Positions 1-7,723 of a stretch of 64,000 nt of DNA are shown here, in pieces. The notes under the pieces were generated by a model. That model ran no database searches. It worked only from the letters and a program-made list of their open reading frames with translations, and was not told the origin of the DNA. The stretch is taken from assembly GCA_963831645.1 (NCBI GenBank), contig CAWHQZ010000017.1:682001-746000 (forward strand). The letters run 5' to 3'. Position numbers and translations under genes: made by a program. Each line of letters opens with the position of its first letter. Within the stretch, counting starts at the first letter, position 1. The DNA comes from CAWHQZ01 sp963831645. GTDB taxonomy: Bacteria > Pseudomonadota > Alphaproteobacteria > Rhizobiales > Aestuariivirgaceae.

Positions 1-479
1 GCCAGGCCGCCCTTCGAGGCGCTGTAGGCAACGCCCCCCGGATAGCCGAGCAGCCCGGAATCAGAGCCTACGTTGACAATGGTACCGCCGCGGCGCGCGA
101 GAGTTGCGGAGAAGTGCCGCGACAGCCGAAACGGCGCTGTCAGATTGACCTCGATCATGCGATCCCAATGGCTCTCGTCAGCATTTTCGATCAGAACCTC
201 CTCGTAGATCCCGGCACAGTTCACCAGGATATCCAGATCGCCTGCCACAGCGGCGAGACGGTCAGCCTCATCGCGGCTGCGGAGATCGGCCGCACACCTG
301 CTGAGGCGCTGATCGTACGCGGCGCCGAGCGAAGCGACGGCCGCCCCCACTGCTGCTTCTGAACGCCCGTGGAGCAGGACGGATGCGCCTTCGGCGAGGA
401 AACGGCGGGCGGTGGCGATGCCGACGCCACGGGTCGAGCCCGTTATGAGCGCGCGGCGGCCGGCGAGCAAAGCCGCCAT
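1..479 (-). CDS. Short-chain dehydrogenase/reductase (5' part, runs off the left edge)
   Basis: Read leftwards from ATG at 479; about 159 residues are visible before the window ends. The Rossmann nucleotide-binding motif TGSTRGVG lies at residues 13-20, NCAG at 87-90, a GSDSG segment carrying the likely catalytic Ser near 138, and the catalytic YSASK motif at 152-156 just before the edge. This is the classical SDR arrangement, an NAD(P)-dependent oxidoreductase whose substrate cannot be told. Its start codon directly abuts the stop of the next SDR (480-482), so the two are surely cotranscribed. Confidence 0.9.
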   Translation of the reverse strand, partial: MAALLAGRRALITGSTRGVGIATARRFLAEGASVLLHGRSEAAVGAAVASLGAAYDQRLSRCAADLRSRDEADRLAAVAGDLDILVNCAGIYEEVLIENADESHWDRMIEVNLTAPFRLSRHFSATLARRGGTIVNVGSDSGLLGYPGGVAYSASKGGL

Positions 480-1244
480 CTACTTCCTCCCCGCGGTGCT
501 GCCGCCATCGATCACCACCGAGGAGCCGGTCATGAATGACGCGGCGGGCGAGGCGAGACAGAGAACGAAGTCGGCGATCTCGCCCGGCGCCGCCAGCCGG
601 TTCAGCGGGTGATAGGCGCGGAAGTTTCGGTAGTAGGCGTCGGGATCACCGCTGTCGGCGGCGCAGTCGCGCATGAGCTCGGTGTCCATGGTGCCGGGAC
701 ACAGTGCGTTCACTCGCATCTCGGGCGCCAGCTCAATCGCCATGGCGCGGGTCATGGCGAGGAGGCCATGCTTGGCTGCCACATAGGAGACGTTGTTGGC
801 GATCGCATGGAGCCCCAGCTCGGATGCGATGTTGATGACGGCGCCTCGACTTGTCCGGAGCAGATGCAGCGCTGCCTTAGTAGTGAAGAAAGCGGCCTTG
901 AGAACCACGGAAATATGCAAATCCCAGTGCGCATCGTCTGTCTCGGCCAGTGGCTTTTCGATGTTCACTGCGGCGTTGTTGATGAGCAGATCGAGAGCGC
1001 CATGGCGAAGTGCGGGCGCTACTGCTTCGCCGGCGCCCGCGGCGCTGGCGAGATCGGCCGGCGCGGCGATCAGCCGCTTGCCTCCGCCAAGGCGATCCAA
1101 TGCGGTCTGCACCTGCGCATCCGTGCGGTCGTTGAGGAATACGACCGCCCCCGCCGCATGGAAGGCGCGAGCGATGGCGAAGCCGAGACCGCGCCCGGCG
1201 CCGGTCACCAGCACGGCCTTGCCGCTGAAGTCGTGGCGAGTCAT
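480..1244 (-). CDS. Short-chain dehydrogenase/reductase
   Basis: A complete 254-residue classical SDR. It has the cofactor motif TGAGRGLG (residues 14-21), INNAA in the middle, the NIASE serine segment, the YVAAK catalytic pair, and a C-terminal VIDGGST segment typical of FabG-like enzymes. It is an NAD(P)-dependent oxidoreductase with unknown substrate. It starts 9 bp after the GNAT gene (1254-1745) and is followed without any gap by a second SDR, so the three form one leftward operon. Two SDRs in tandem with only moderate similarity suggest two steps of one pathway or a heteromeric pair; this is inference. Confidence 0.92.
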   Translation of the reverse strand: MTRHDFSGKAVLVTGAGRGLGFAIARAFHAAGAVVFLNDRTDAQVQTALDRLGGGKRLIAAPADLASAAGAGEAVAPALRHGALDLLINNAAVNIEKPLAETDDAHWDLHISVVLKAAFFTTKAALHLLRTSRGAVINIASELGLHAIANNVSYVAAKHGLLAMTRAMAIELAPEMRVNALCPGTMDTELMRDCAADSGDPDAYYRNFRAYHPLNRLAAPGEIADFVLCLASPAASFMTGSSVVIDGGSTAGRK

Positions 1245-1253
1245 CGGCTGAGA

Positions 1254-1745
1254 TCAGTTGAATGCGGCATGGTATTGGACATCACCCTCGGGAACCTGCG
1301 CTCCGAACGCAATCGCCAGGAAGTATTCCGGAGGCACGCCGGCAAAGCGCAGTCGAGGGTTCGCCTTGAAGCCGAAGCGTTCGTAGTACTCCGGTTCGCC
1401 GACCAGCACACATCCTTGCGCGCCCAGCGACTGCAGCCGTTGCAGGCCCGATCGGACAAGGGCATCACCAATTCCCCGGCGCTGTCGGTCGGGACGCACC
1501 GCAAGAGGGCCGAGCCCGTACCAGCCGCCTTGCTGCCCGGAAATCATCACCGGCGAGAACGCGACGTGGCCGACGACCTCTGCGCCATCAAACGCAACGA
1601 GCGACAACGCCAAGGCCTTCGCGGATCGCAATGCGTCGATGATTGCAGGCTCGGTCTGGGTGCTGTGAGGCAGTTTCTCGAACGCCGCGGTCACTACGGC
1701 CCGAATGGAATCGATGTCCGCCGGTTCTTCGTCACGAATGAGCAT
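1254..1745 (-). CDS. GNAT family N-acetyltransferase
   Basis: A 163-residue acetyl-CoA-dependent N-acetyltransferase. The acetyl-CoA pyrophosphate-binding motif is RQRRGIG (about residues 91-97), preceded by the LGPLAVRPD beta-4 strand. The later segment YYERFGF is typical of the YhbS-like subgroup. Substrate unknown. It is the first gene of a leftward operon with two SDRs, and is divergent from the ArsR regulator at 1845; the roughly 100 bp between them should hold both promoters. Confidence 0.88.
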   Translation of the reverse strand: MLIRDEEPADIDSIRAVVTAAFEKLPHSTQTEPAIIDALRSAKALALSLVAFDGAEVVGHVAFSPVMISGQQGGWYGLGPLAVRPDRQRRGIGDALVRSGLQRLQSLGAQGCVLVGEPEYYERFGFKANPRLRFAGVPPEYFLAIAFGAQVPEGDVQYHAAFN

Positions 1746-1844
1746 GCCCTTTCCTATAGCCTCTCTCGATCCCGAAGTTTACGGGGCAGGGACGGGACAC
1801 TGATGGCTTGACATGCAACCTTATGGTTGCCTATATGACGCTCC

Positions 1845-2171
1845 ATGGATGATGTCTTCCGCGCCCTTGCCGACAGGAATCGGCGATTGCTCCTGGACCG
1901 GCTCTTCGCCGAGCGGGGCCTGACGCTCGGCCGGCTCGCCTCCGGGCTGCCGATGTCCCGGCAGGCGGTCGCCAAGCATCTGGCAATTCTCGAGGCGGCG
2001 AACCTGGTCAGCACCGTGTGGCGCGGGCGCGAAAAGCTCCACTATCTGAACCCGGTGCCGATCGGCGAGATCGTCCACCGCTGGGTCGGCAAGTTCGAAG
2101 ATGCGCGCTTGGAGGCGCTTCTCGATTTCAAGCAGCAGATGGAAAAGAAACAGGAGAAACGTCGTGCCTGA
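1845..2171 (+). CDS. ArsR/SmtB-family transcriptional regulator
   Basis: A 108-residue winged-helix regulator. It starts MDDVFRALADRNRR, the common opening of ArsR proteins paired with SRPBCC partners, and has a recognition-helix region around GLPMSRQAVAKHL (residues 36-48). The metal-binding Cys pairs of true ArsR/SmtB sensors are absent, so this is probably a repressor of the subgroup controlling AHSA1-like genes. The start of the SRPBCC gene overlaps its end by 8 bp, indicating translational coupling. The cassette ArsR-SRPBCC-DUF899 is followed by a second ArsR-SRPBCC pair near 4.6 kb. Confidence 0.9.
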   Translation: MDDVFRALADRNRRLLLDRLFAERGLTLGRLASGLPMSRQAVAKHLAILEAANLVSTVWRGREKLHYLNPVPIGEIVHRWVGKFEDARLEALLDFKQQMEKKQEKRRA

Positions 2172-2619
2172 ACGTGCCCCCGCATTTGTCTATGTGACCT
2201 ACATCGCCGCCGGCGCCGACAAGGTATGGAACGGCCTCATCGACCGCGAGCTGACCAAGGCGTACTGGGGGCACTACAACGTTTCCGACTGGAAGCCCGG
2301 CTCACGCTGGGAGCACGTGCGCTCGGATGCGAGCGGCAAGGTAGATATCGTCGGCAGGGTGGTCGAGATCGATCCGCCGCGGCGGCTGGTAGTAACCTGG
2401 GCCGCCGCGAGGGACGTCGATGTCGAAGCAAAACATTCGCGCGTGACCTACGAGATCATGGCCGTCGGCCCCGACACCCGACTGACCGTGACCCACAGCG
2501 ACCTCGAGGCGGACTCGGAAATGCTCCGCGGCATCACCGCGGGATGGCCCGCCGTCCTGTCCAACCTGAAGACGCTCCTGGAGACCGGCCGGACACTTTC
2601 CGACAAGCTCTGGAGCTGA
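2164..2619 (+). CDS. SRPBCC/AHSA1-family protein
   Basis: A 151-residue START-like (Bet v 1 fold) protein, of the Aha1-related group usually encoded after an ArsR regulator. I take the GTG at 2164, preceded by an AGGAGA ribosome-binding site, because homologous sequence begins at VPERAPAFVYVTYI. An upstream ATG at 2101 lies inside the regulator. Family features are the opening YVTYIAAGADKVWNGLID, the SDWKPGSRW segment and the C-terminal GWPAVLSNLKTLLETG helix. These proteins bind hydrophobic ligands, but no catalytic role can be read from the sequence. Confidence 0.88.
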   Translation: MPERAPAFVYVTYIAAGADKVWNGLIDRELTKAYWGHYNVSDWKPGSRWEHVRSDASGKVDIVGRVVEIDPPRRLVVTWAAARDVDVEAKHSRVTYEIMAVGPDTRLTVTHSDLEADSEMLRGITAGWPAVLSNLKTLLETGRTLSDKLWS

Positions 2620-2657
2620 ACGCCCTCGCAACCCCCCTAGACGTGAAGGAGTTACCT

Positions 2658-3398
2658 ATGCAACCGCACAAGATCGTTTCCCGTGCCCAGTGGCTGAAGG
2701 CCCGAAAGGCCCATCTCGCCAAGGAAAAGGCGCACACCCGCGCCCGCGACAAGCTCATGGAGGAGCGCCGCGCGCTTCCTTGGGTGAAGATCGAGAAGGA
2801 GTATCTGTTCGAAACGACGCAGCGGAGGAAGACGCTCGCCCAGCTGTTCGACGGCCGCAGCCAGCTCATCGTCTATCACTTCATGTTCGGCCCGGGCTGG
2901 AAGGAGGGCTGCGACGGCTGTTCGTTCATCTCCGACCATATCGACGGGGCCAATCTGCACCTCGCACATCATGACGTGACGCTGGTTGCCGTCTCGCGCG
3001 CGCCGCTCGCCGAGTTTCTGCCATTCAAGAAACGTATGGGCTGGCGTTTCCCGTGGGTGTCGTCGCACGGCAGCGACTTCAACTACGACTTCGGCGTCGC
3101 TTTCACGCCCGAGCAGGTGGCCGATGGGAAGCCGCTCTACAACTACGGCACGACCTCATATCTCGCCGAGGACCTGCACGGCACGAGCGTCTTCTACAAA
3201 GACGGCAACGGCGATGTCTTCCATACCTACTCGACCTACGCGCGCGGCGATGATGCGCTGATCGGCGCGCACCAGTTTCTCGACATGACCCCCAGGGGAC
3301 GCAACGAAAAGAGGACCATGGACTGGGTCCGCCTCCATGACGCCTATGAGGACGCCCAGGAGGCGCCTGGCCCGGCGGCTCGTCAGAAGCGGGCATGA
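2658..3398 (+). CDS. DUF899 thioredoxin-like family protein
   Basis: A 246-residue member of the DUF899 family, related to thioredoxin-fold proteins. It is recognised by the segments GRSQLIVYHFMFGP, GCDGCSF (a CxxC pair where a redox centre would be), HHDVTLVAVSRAPL and YRKRMGW-like FKKRMGWRFPW. The ATG at 2658 follows a good GAAGGAG site; an upstream in-frame extension lies inside the SRPBCC gene and is rejected. It is the third gene of the ArsR-SRPBCC-DUF899 cassette. A paralogue with GCATCST at the same place is encoded at 53226-54023. The reaction is unknown. Confidence 0.88.
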   Translation: MQPHKIVSRAQWLKARKAHLAKEKAHTRARDKLMEERRALPWVKIEKEYLFETTQRRKTLAQLFDGRSQLIVYHFMFGPGWKEGCDGCSFISDHIDGANLHLAHHDVTLVAVSRAPLAEFLPFKKRMGWRFPWVSSHGSDFNYDFGVAFTPEQVADGKPLYNYGTTSYLAEDLHGTSVFYKDGNGDVFHTYSTYARGDDALIGAHQFLDMTPRGRNEKRTMDWVRLHDAYEDAQEAPGPAARQKRA

Positions 3399-3440
3399 AC
3401 AGGCTGCAGCTGACCCGCGAGCCCGTCGCAAAAGACCGGA

Positions 3441-3557
3441 ATGCTGATCCGCAAACCGGTCACGGAGGTGTTCGAAGCGTTCATCGACCCACGTGTCGAA
3501 AAGATCAGTCCAGGGTTCGAGCGCTCGACCAATGCGATCTTCCACGCGAGCCTTTGA
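3441..3557 (+). pseudogene. SRPBCC/AHSA1 fragment
   Basis: The reading MLIRKPVTEVFEAFIDP followed by a stop at 3555-3557 matches the N-terminal 35 or so residues of an AHSA1-like SRPBCC protein (pattern 'RKPVAEVFEAFVDP'). Nothing downstream continues the fold, so it is a truncated relic. It lies just after the ArsR-SRPBCC-DUF899 cassette and may be left from a former second SRPBCC gene in it. Confidence 0.6.
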
Positions 3558-3579
3558 AAATATCCACGAGCAAACCAAC

Positions 3580-3606
3580 CGTCATCCTCGCGCAAGCGGG
3601 GAACCA
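3580..3606 (+). repeat. REP-like dispersed palindrome
   Basis: The sequence cgtcatcctcgcgcaagcgg and the following ggaacc match the common dispersed unit 'GTCATTCCCGCGnAnGCGGGAAnCC'. Translated, such units give spurious peptides like FPACARMT, which appear here on the minus strand. A degenerate inverse copy lies at 3710-3734 and another at about 22475-22500. Confidence 0.45.
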
Positions 3607-3709
3607 ATAGGGCGACGCAACATCCTCAACGAAACCTGCCTTGCCGCAGCAATGATGAGTTCGCGGATGGCAGCGCTGCCGCTCTTGAAGCGAGTTGAGG
3701 CTCACGATT

Positions 3710-3734
3710 GGATTCCCGCGCCGGCGGCAGGGGC
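3710..3734 (-). repeat. REP-like dispersed palindrome (degenerate, inverse copy)
   Basis: ggattcccgcgccggcggca followed by ggggc, the inverse orientation of the unit at 3580-3606, with mismatches in the second arm. Two inverse copies about 100 bp apart are the usual arrangement of such elements. Confidence 0.35.
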
Positions 3735-3982
3735 GCGGCACGGGTGTGGAGAAGATGGTGTCACCGCCCGAGAAGGCAAACGTCATTGGGCGATGTGGCC
3801 TGGATCGTGTTCAACAATGCCCAAACGCTGGGCCGCATGCTTGCTCCGCGTGTGGTCAAACAGACCCTGGGAGTCAGCGCGACGGCCCGCAACTGGAATA
3901 CTGCGGCCAGACTCCCGGACCTGGCGAGGAAAGTCGCCGCCGAATGATCAGGATTGAGCGCATAATATTGTAGGATGCCTCA

Positions 3983-4330
3983 ATGCCAAGTCAGCCGACC
4001 AAACGCCTGCGCGCCATATGCCTGGCTCTCCCTGAAGCGAAGGAGAAGGAGACCTGGGGCGATCCCACGTTTCGTGTGCGCGACAAGATCTTTGCGATGG
4101 AGAAGCGTGGTGACGGGCGGGTTTCGGTGTGGCTGAAGGCCCCGGAAGGAAGCCAGATGATTTTGGTCGGCGCCGATCCGGAACGGTTTTTCGTGCCGCC
4201 CTATGTCGGTCACAAGGGCTGGATCGGCGTGTGACTTGACCGCGGGCCCGACTGGGATGAGGTGACCGCTGCGGTCCGACGCAGCTATCGGCTGATCGCA
4301 CCGAAGCGGCTGGCGGCGTTGGTCGACTGA
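3983..4330 (+). pseudogene. MmcQ/YjbR-family protein interrupted by an in-frame TGA
   Basis: Residues 1-83 (KRLRAICLALPEAKEKETWG, then VRDKIFAM, WLKAPEG and FFVPPYVGHKGWIGV) are a typical MmcQ/YjbR DNA-binding-fold protein. The frame meets TGA at 4232-4234 exactly where the family continues. After the stop the same frame reads LDRGPDWDEVTAAVRRSYRL to a second stop at 4328-4330. Together that is 115 codons plus stop, the normal family length. A single C-to-T change of CGA (Arg) to TGA explains it. It may be a real nonsense mutation, a sequencing error or, less likely, readthrough. Confidence 0.75.
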
Positions 4331-4397
4331 CGAACCCGGAAACGGTCGCAGCCAAGGGCGTGGCGGAGCCGAGCCCGCCCCAACCCGGGAGGAGAAC

Positions 4398-4621
4398 GTG
4401 ACGAATTTCGAAGTGAAGGCGATCGGACGGGTCGTGTCGTCCCTGACCGATCTCGAAGCGGCCCCGCGGCAGGCTGACGAGGGCGCACCCGAGGCCTGGC
4501 TCGTATTCGAGCCGGAGGCGCTCGAGGGACTGCGGACCATCCGATGCGGCGATCAGGTCATCGTCATCACCTGGCTCGATCGTGCGCGTCGCGTGTCCTG
4601 AGCGTGCATCCGCGGGGAGAT
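4398..4621 (+). pseudogene. TrmO (TsaA-like tRNA N6-methyltransferase) N-terminal fragment
   Basis: MTNFEVKAIGRVVSSLTDLE... with APRQADEGAPEAWLVFEPEA and ITWLDRARR is the N-terminal part of the TrmO/TsaA family, which N6-methylates threonylcarbamoyl-adenosine 37 in tRNA. The frame stops at 4601. In another frame the family sequence goes on for a few residues (VLSVHPRGD) and then turns without a gap into an ArsR protein at TRRAIFERL. The remaining half or so of TrmO is missing. A deletion has therefore joined trmO to the following ArsR gene, with a frameshift just before the junction. Confidence 0.7.
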
Positions 4622-4900
4622 ACCCGCCGGGCGATCTTCGAGCGGCTTTCCCGCGACGGCGAACAGACCGTGCGCGTGCTGACCGACCAATCGGGGGTCT
4701 CGCAGCCGGCGGTGTCCAAGCACCTGGGCATCCTCAGGCTTGCGGGCCTGGTGCGTGACCGGCGCGAGGGACGGCAGACCCACTACAGCGCCCGGCCGCA
4801 AGGCCTGGCGCCGCTGATCGACTGGATAGGCCTCTACGGCACCTTCTGGCGCGACCGGTTTAATCGTCTCGAAGATCTGTTGAAGAGGATGGACCAATGA
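4604..4900 (+). CDS. ArsR-family regulator with deleted 5' end
   Basis: About 98 residues of an ArsR winged-helix regulator: TRRAIFERLSRDGEQ, then SGVSQPAVSKHLGILRLAGL (recognition helix) and GRQTHYSARPQGLAPL. The usual opening 'MxxxFDALADP' is gone. The sequence upstream of TRRAIF is the end of the trmO fragment. A GTG at 4604 could start it as MHPRGDTRRAI, and an ATG at 4544 would add a frame-shifted TrmO tail. It overlaps the next SRPBCC gene by ATGA, so expression may still be coupled. Function after loss of the first helix is uncertain. Confidence 0.7.
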   Translation: MHPRGDTRRAIFERLSRDGEQTVRVLTDQSGVSQPAVSKHLGILRLAGLVRDRREGRQTHYSARPQGLAPLIDWIGLYGTFWRDRFNRLEDLLKRMDQ

Positions 4901-5358
4901 CCAAGCTCGCTGCTGCCGCCACCACCACCACCACCACGCGTTCCCTCGTCATCGAGCGGGAGATGCCGCATCCGCCGGAAAAAGTCCGGCGCGCCCTGAC
5001 GCAAGCGGCGCTGATCGAGGAGTGGCTGATGAAGAACGACTTTCAGCCGGTCGTGGGCCACAGGTTCAACTTCCGCGCCGCGCCCATGCCGCACTGGAAC
5101 GGCGTGACCGACTGCGAGGTGCTGGTCGTCGAACCCTGCAAAAAACTCTCCTACAGCTGGAACGCTTCTGGCGACGAGGCGGCCGGGGGTCTGAAGACCG
5201 TCGTTACCTGGACGCTGACGCCTGTCGCAGGCGGCGTTCGCGTGCGCATGGAGCAATCGGGATTCCGGCCCGAGGACGAGTCCAACTACCAGGGCGCGAG
5301 CTATGGCTGGCAGCGGTTTATCGCGGGCCTGGAACGGCTTGCCGCAAAGCTGGACTGA
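4897..5358 (+). CDS. SRPBCC/AHSA1-family protein
   Basis: A 153-residue START-like protein of the AHSA1 group: IEREMPHPPEKVRRALTQ, EEWLMKNDFQPVVGHRF and the C-terminal YQGASYGWQRFIAGLERLA helix. The N-terminus has an odd run of six threonines (codons acc/acg) that looks like a microsatellite. It overlaps the preceding ArsR gene by 4 bp, so this is the second ArsR-SRPBCC cassette of the window. Ligand and role are unknown. Confidence 0.88.
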   Translation: MTKLAAAATTTTTTRSLVIEREMPHPPEKVRRALTQAALIEEWLMKNDFQPVVGHRFNFRAAPMPHWNGVTDCEVLVVEPCKKLSYSWNASGDEAAGGLKTVVTWTLTPVAGGVRVRMEQSGFRPEDESNYQGASYGWQRFIAGLERLAAKLD

Positions 5359-5380
5359 TCTCAGCTCTGTCGACCGGTGC

Positions 5381-6082
5381 CTAAATGAGTCTCAGCGCTT
5401 TGAGGCTCGCGTGGCCGTTACGGCCGACGATGACATGGTCATGGACGATGATGCCGAGCTTGTCGGCGGCCTCGATGATGAGCTTGGTCATGTCGATGTC
5501 GGCGCGCGATGGTGCGGGATCGCCGGAAGGGTGATTGTGGACGAGGATGATCGCCGATGCGGCAAGCTCGAGGGCGCGTTTCACGACCTCGCGTGGATAA
5601 ACGGGGGTATGATCGACGGTCCCGTGCTGCTGGATTTCATCGGCGATCAGGCCGTTGCGCTTGTCGAGGAACAGGACCCTGAACAGCTCGGTATCGCTGA
5701 AGGCCATGCTGGCGCGGCAATAATCGATGAGCTGCGACCAGCTTTGCAGCATCGGACGCTTCTCGAGGCTCCGTTTCATCATCCGCACGGAAGTCGCATG
5801 CAGGAGCGCGAATTCCTCGGTGACTGCCTCACCGACGCCCCCGACTTCCTTGAGCCGTTCGGGCCTCGCCGCGAGCACCTCGGCCAGCGAGCCGAACCTC
5901 GCGATCAGCGCCTTGGCCAGGGGCTTGGTGTCCTTGCGCGGCAGAACGCGAAACAGCAGGCATTCCAGCAGCTCATAGTCCTCGAGGGAATCCGCCCCCG
6001 CCGTCATGAACCGCTGGCGCAGGCGTTTGCGGTGGCCGAGATGGTGAGGCTTCCCGTCGCTGCCGGGCCGATCGCGCGGCAT
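5381..6082 (-). CDS. radC: RadC-family JAB/MPN+ protein
   Basis: A 233-residue RadC homologue. An N-terminal helix-hairpin-helix-like region (DSLEDYELLECLLF, GGVGEAVTEEFALL) is followed by the JAB metalloprotease-like domain with the family signature HNHPSGDPAPSRADI near residue 185, which carries the zinc-ligand His pair and Asp. RadC proteins were linked to DNA repair, but their enzymatic role is not settled. It is the last gene of a leftward run with map and sfsA. Confidence 0.9.
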   Translation of the reverse strand: MPRDRPGSDGKPHHLGHRKRLRQRFMTAGADSLEDYELLECLLFRVLPRKDTKPLAKALIARFGSLAEVLAARPERLKEVGGVGEAVTEEFALLHATSVRMMKRSLEKRPMLQSWSQLIDYCRASMAFSDTELFRVLFLDKRNGLIADEIQQHGTVDHTPVYPREVVKRALELAASAIILVHNHPSGDPAPSRADIDMTKLIIEAADKLGIIVHDHVIVGRNGHASLKALRLI

Positions 6083-6093
6083 GATCGTCTACA

Positions 6094-6921
6094 CTACGAC
6101 GCGACGACCGGCGGCTTGTCGAGGCCCAGGGGGGAAAGGGTGAAGATCTCGTGACCCGTCTCGGTGATGGCGACCGTATGCTCGAACTGCGCTGACAGCG
6201 AACGATCGCGGGTCACCGCCGTCCAGCCGTCCGACAGGACCTTCACCTCAGGCCGGCCGGCATTGATCATGGGCTCGATGGTGAAGAACATGCCGGGCTT
6301 CAGCATGATGCCTTCGCCCGCACGTCCATAGTGGAGGATGTTCGGCATATCGTGGAACAGCCGACCCACGCCGTGGCCGCAGAAATCCCGGACGACCGAA
6401 CAGCGCTGGGCCTGGACATAGGTCTGAATGGCATGGCCGATGTCGCCGGTGCGGGCGCCGGGCTTGGCGGCGGCGATGCCGCGCATCAGCGCCTCGAAGG
6501 TGGTGTCGATCAGCCGTTCGGCTTTGCGCTGCACCTCACCGACCGCGTACATCCGGCTCGAGTTTCCGTGCCAGCCGTCGAGAATCAAGGTTATGTCGAC
6601 GTTGACGATTTCACCTTCGCGCAGCGGCTTGTCGCCGGGGATGCCGTGGCACACGACGTGATTGATGGAGGTGCAGATCGACTTGGGATAGCCGCGATAG
6701 TAGAGCGCGGCCGGAACCGCGTGGTGGTCGAGCGCAAACTCGAGGACCATGCTGTCGAGCTCGGCGGTGGTCGTCCCGGGGCGCACGTGCGGCGTGATCA
6801 GGTCGAGGGCCTCGGCGCACAGCCTCCCGGCCCTGCGCATGGCAGCGAAGGCTTCCTCGCCGTGAAGCTTGATCTGGCCGGTGTTGGCAACCGGAGCGAG
6901 CGCAGCGTCGATGTAGGTCAT
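6094..6921 (-). CDS. map: Type I methionine aminopeptidase
   Basis: A 275-residue enzyme that removes the initiator methionine from nascent proteins. The five metal ligands can be placed: Asp in IVNVDITLILDGWHG and the Asp/Asn downstream, His in FCGHGVGRLFHD, Glu in FFTIEPMI and Glu in QFEHTVAIT. I choose ATG 6921 (MTYIDAALAPV), 8 bp after the sfsA stop. The longer frame to 6987 would run into sfsA. The order sfsA-map-radC on one strand is frequent in Rhizobiales. Confidence 0.95.
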   Translation of the reverse strand: MTYIDAALAPVANTGQIKLHGEEAFAAMRRAGRLCAEALDLITPHVRPGTTTAELDSMVLEFALDHHAVPAALYYRGYPKSICTSINHVVCHGIPGDKPLREGEIVNVDITLILDGWHGNSSRMYAVGEVQRKAERLIDTTFEALMRGIAAAKPGARTGDIGHAIQTYVQAQRCSVVRDFCGHGVGRLFHDMPNILHYGRAGEGIMLKPGMFFTIEPMINAGRPEVKVLSDGWTAVTRDRSLSAQFEHTVAITETGHEIFTLSPLGLDKPPVVAS

Positions 6922-6929
6922 GGGCCGCT

Positions 6930-7643
6930 TCAGGATACGATGGGAAGCCGCCGGTCTAGCACAATCTCCTCGCAACTCAACCGGCATCCGTACGCGAGCG
7001 CTTCGACGCCTGCCGAGGCAGCCAGCGCGAAGCTCGCGGCATAGCGCGGATCGAGATCGGCGGCGAGGCTGAAGCGCCGCGCGTCGTCGCGCTGGACCAG
7101 AAACAGCATCACGGCGCGATGACCCAGCCGCACCATTTCGGTCAGCTCGGCGAGGTGCTTGACCCCGCGTTCGGTGGGGCTGTCGGGAAACTCGGCGAGG
7201 CCTTCGGCGCGCAGGAGATGCACGTTCTTGATCTCGACGTAGCAGGGCGGGCTGTCCTTGCCTTCGAGCAGAAGATCGATGCGGCTGTTCTTGCCGTACC
7301 TGACCTCCCTGCGCATCCCGTCATAGCCCCGCAGTTCGCCGATCACGCCTTCGGCGATCGCTTCGGCGACAATCGCGTTGGGCCGGCCCGTGTTGATGCC
7401 GACGATCGCCGGCCGGCCATGGCAATTGAGCTCGAGCATCTCCCATGTATGCGGATACTTGCGCTTCGGGCTCTCGGAGCGCGACAGCCACACGATCGTT
7501 CCGGGATCGGTGAGGCCGAGCATGGCTCCGGTATTGGGACAGGCGGCGGTGACAACCTCGCCGGTATCGAGCCGGATATCGGCCAGGAAGCGCTTGTAAC
7601 GGGCGATTAGCGTGCCGCGCGCCATTCCGGGAGGCAGTTTCAT
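6930..7643 (-). CDS. sfsA: SfsA DNA/RNA nuclease family protein
   Basis: A 237-residue SfsA homologue ('sugar fermentation stimulation protein', a nucleic-acid-binding protein with a nuclease-like fold). Landmarks are ARYKRFLADI, CPNTGAMLGL, SRIDLLLEG and YVEIKNVHLL; the last two carry the Asp and Glu-x-Lys of the PD-(D/E)XK-like core. It heads the leftward sfsA-map-radC run and is divergent from the CinA-like gene, with 80 bp between them for promoters. Confidence 0.93.
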   Translation of the reverse strand: MKLPPGMARGTLIARYKRFLADIRLDTGEVVTAACPNTGAMLGLTDPGTIVWLSRSESPKRKYPHTWEMLELNCHGRPAIVGINTGRPNAIVAEAIAEGVIGELRGYDGMRREVRYGKNSRIDLLLEGKDSPPCYVEIKNVHLLRAEGLAEFPDSPTERGVKHLAELTEMVRLGHRAVMLFLVQRDDARRFSLAADLDPRYAASFALAASAGVEALAYGCRLSCEEIVLDRRLPIVS

Positions 7644-7723
7644 CGCGGCAACCTATGCATGGCGCCCGGCGATGACAAGGAACGCGCAGTAATCTATGAC
7701 CCGAAACTGTCAGGAGTTTTGTG

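Larger units (their letters stand above)
3558..3982 (+). other. Intergenic stretch with REP-like palindrome halves, no clear gene
   Basis: No convincing gene. The stretch holds two copies of a short GC-rich palindromic unit (3580-3606 and 3710-3734) in opposite orientation. It also has a reading frame ending at 3947 whose last 45 residues (FNNAQTLGRMLAPRVV...) look protein-like, but I cannot place them in a family. The rest shows no coding signal. Confidence 0.4.

Noticed and set aside
609..1811. A 400-residue open frame on the plus strand
   Set aside because: It lies antisense to the SDR and GNAT genes, which have clear family motifs; it is an artefact of GC-rich codon bias.
3708..3947. Small protein of 79 residues
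   Set aside because: Its first third is translated from a REP-like palindrome and the rest matches nothing I know; kept only as a remark in the intergenic stretch.
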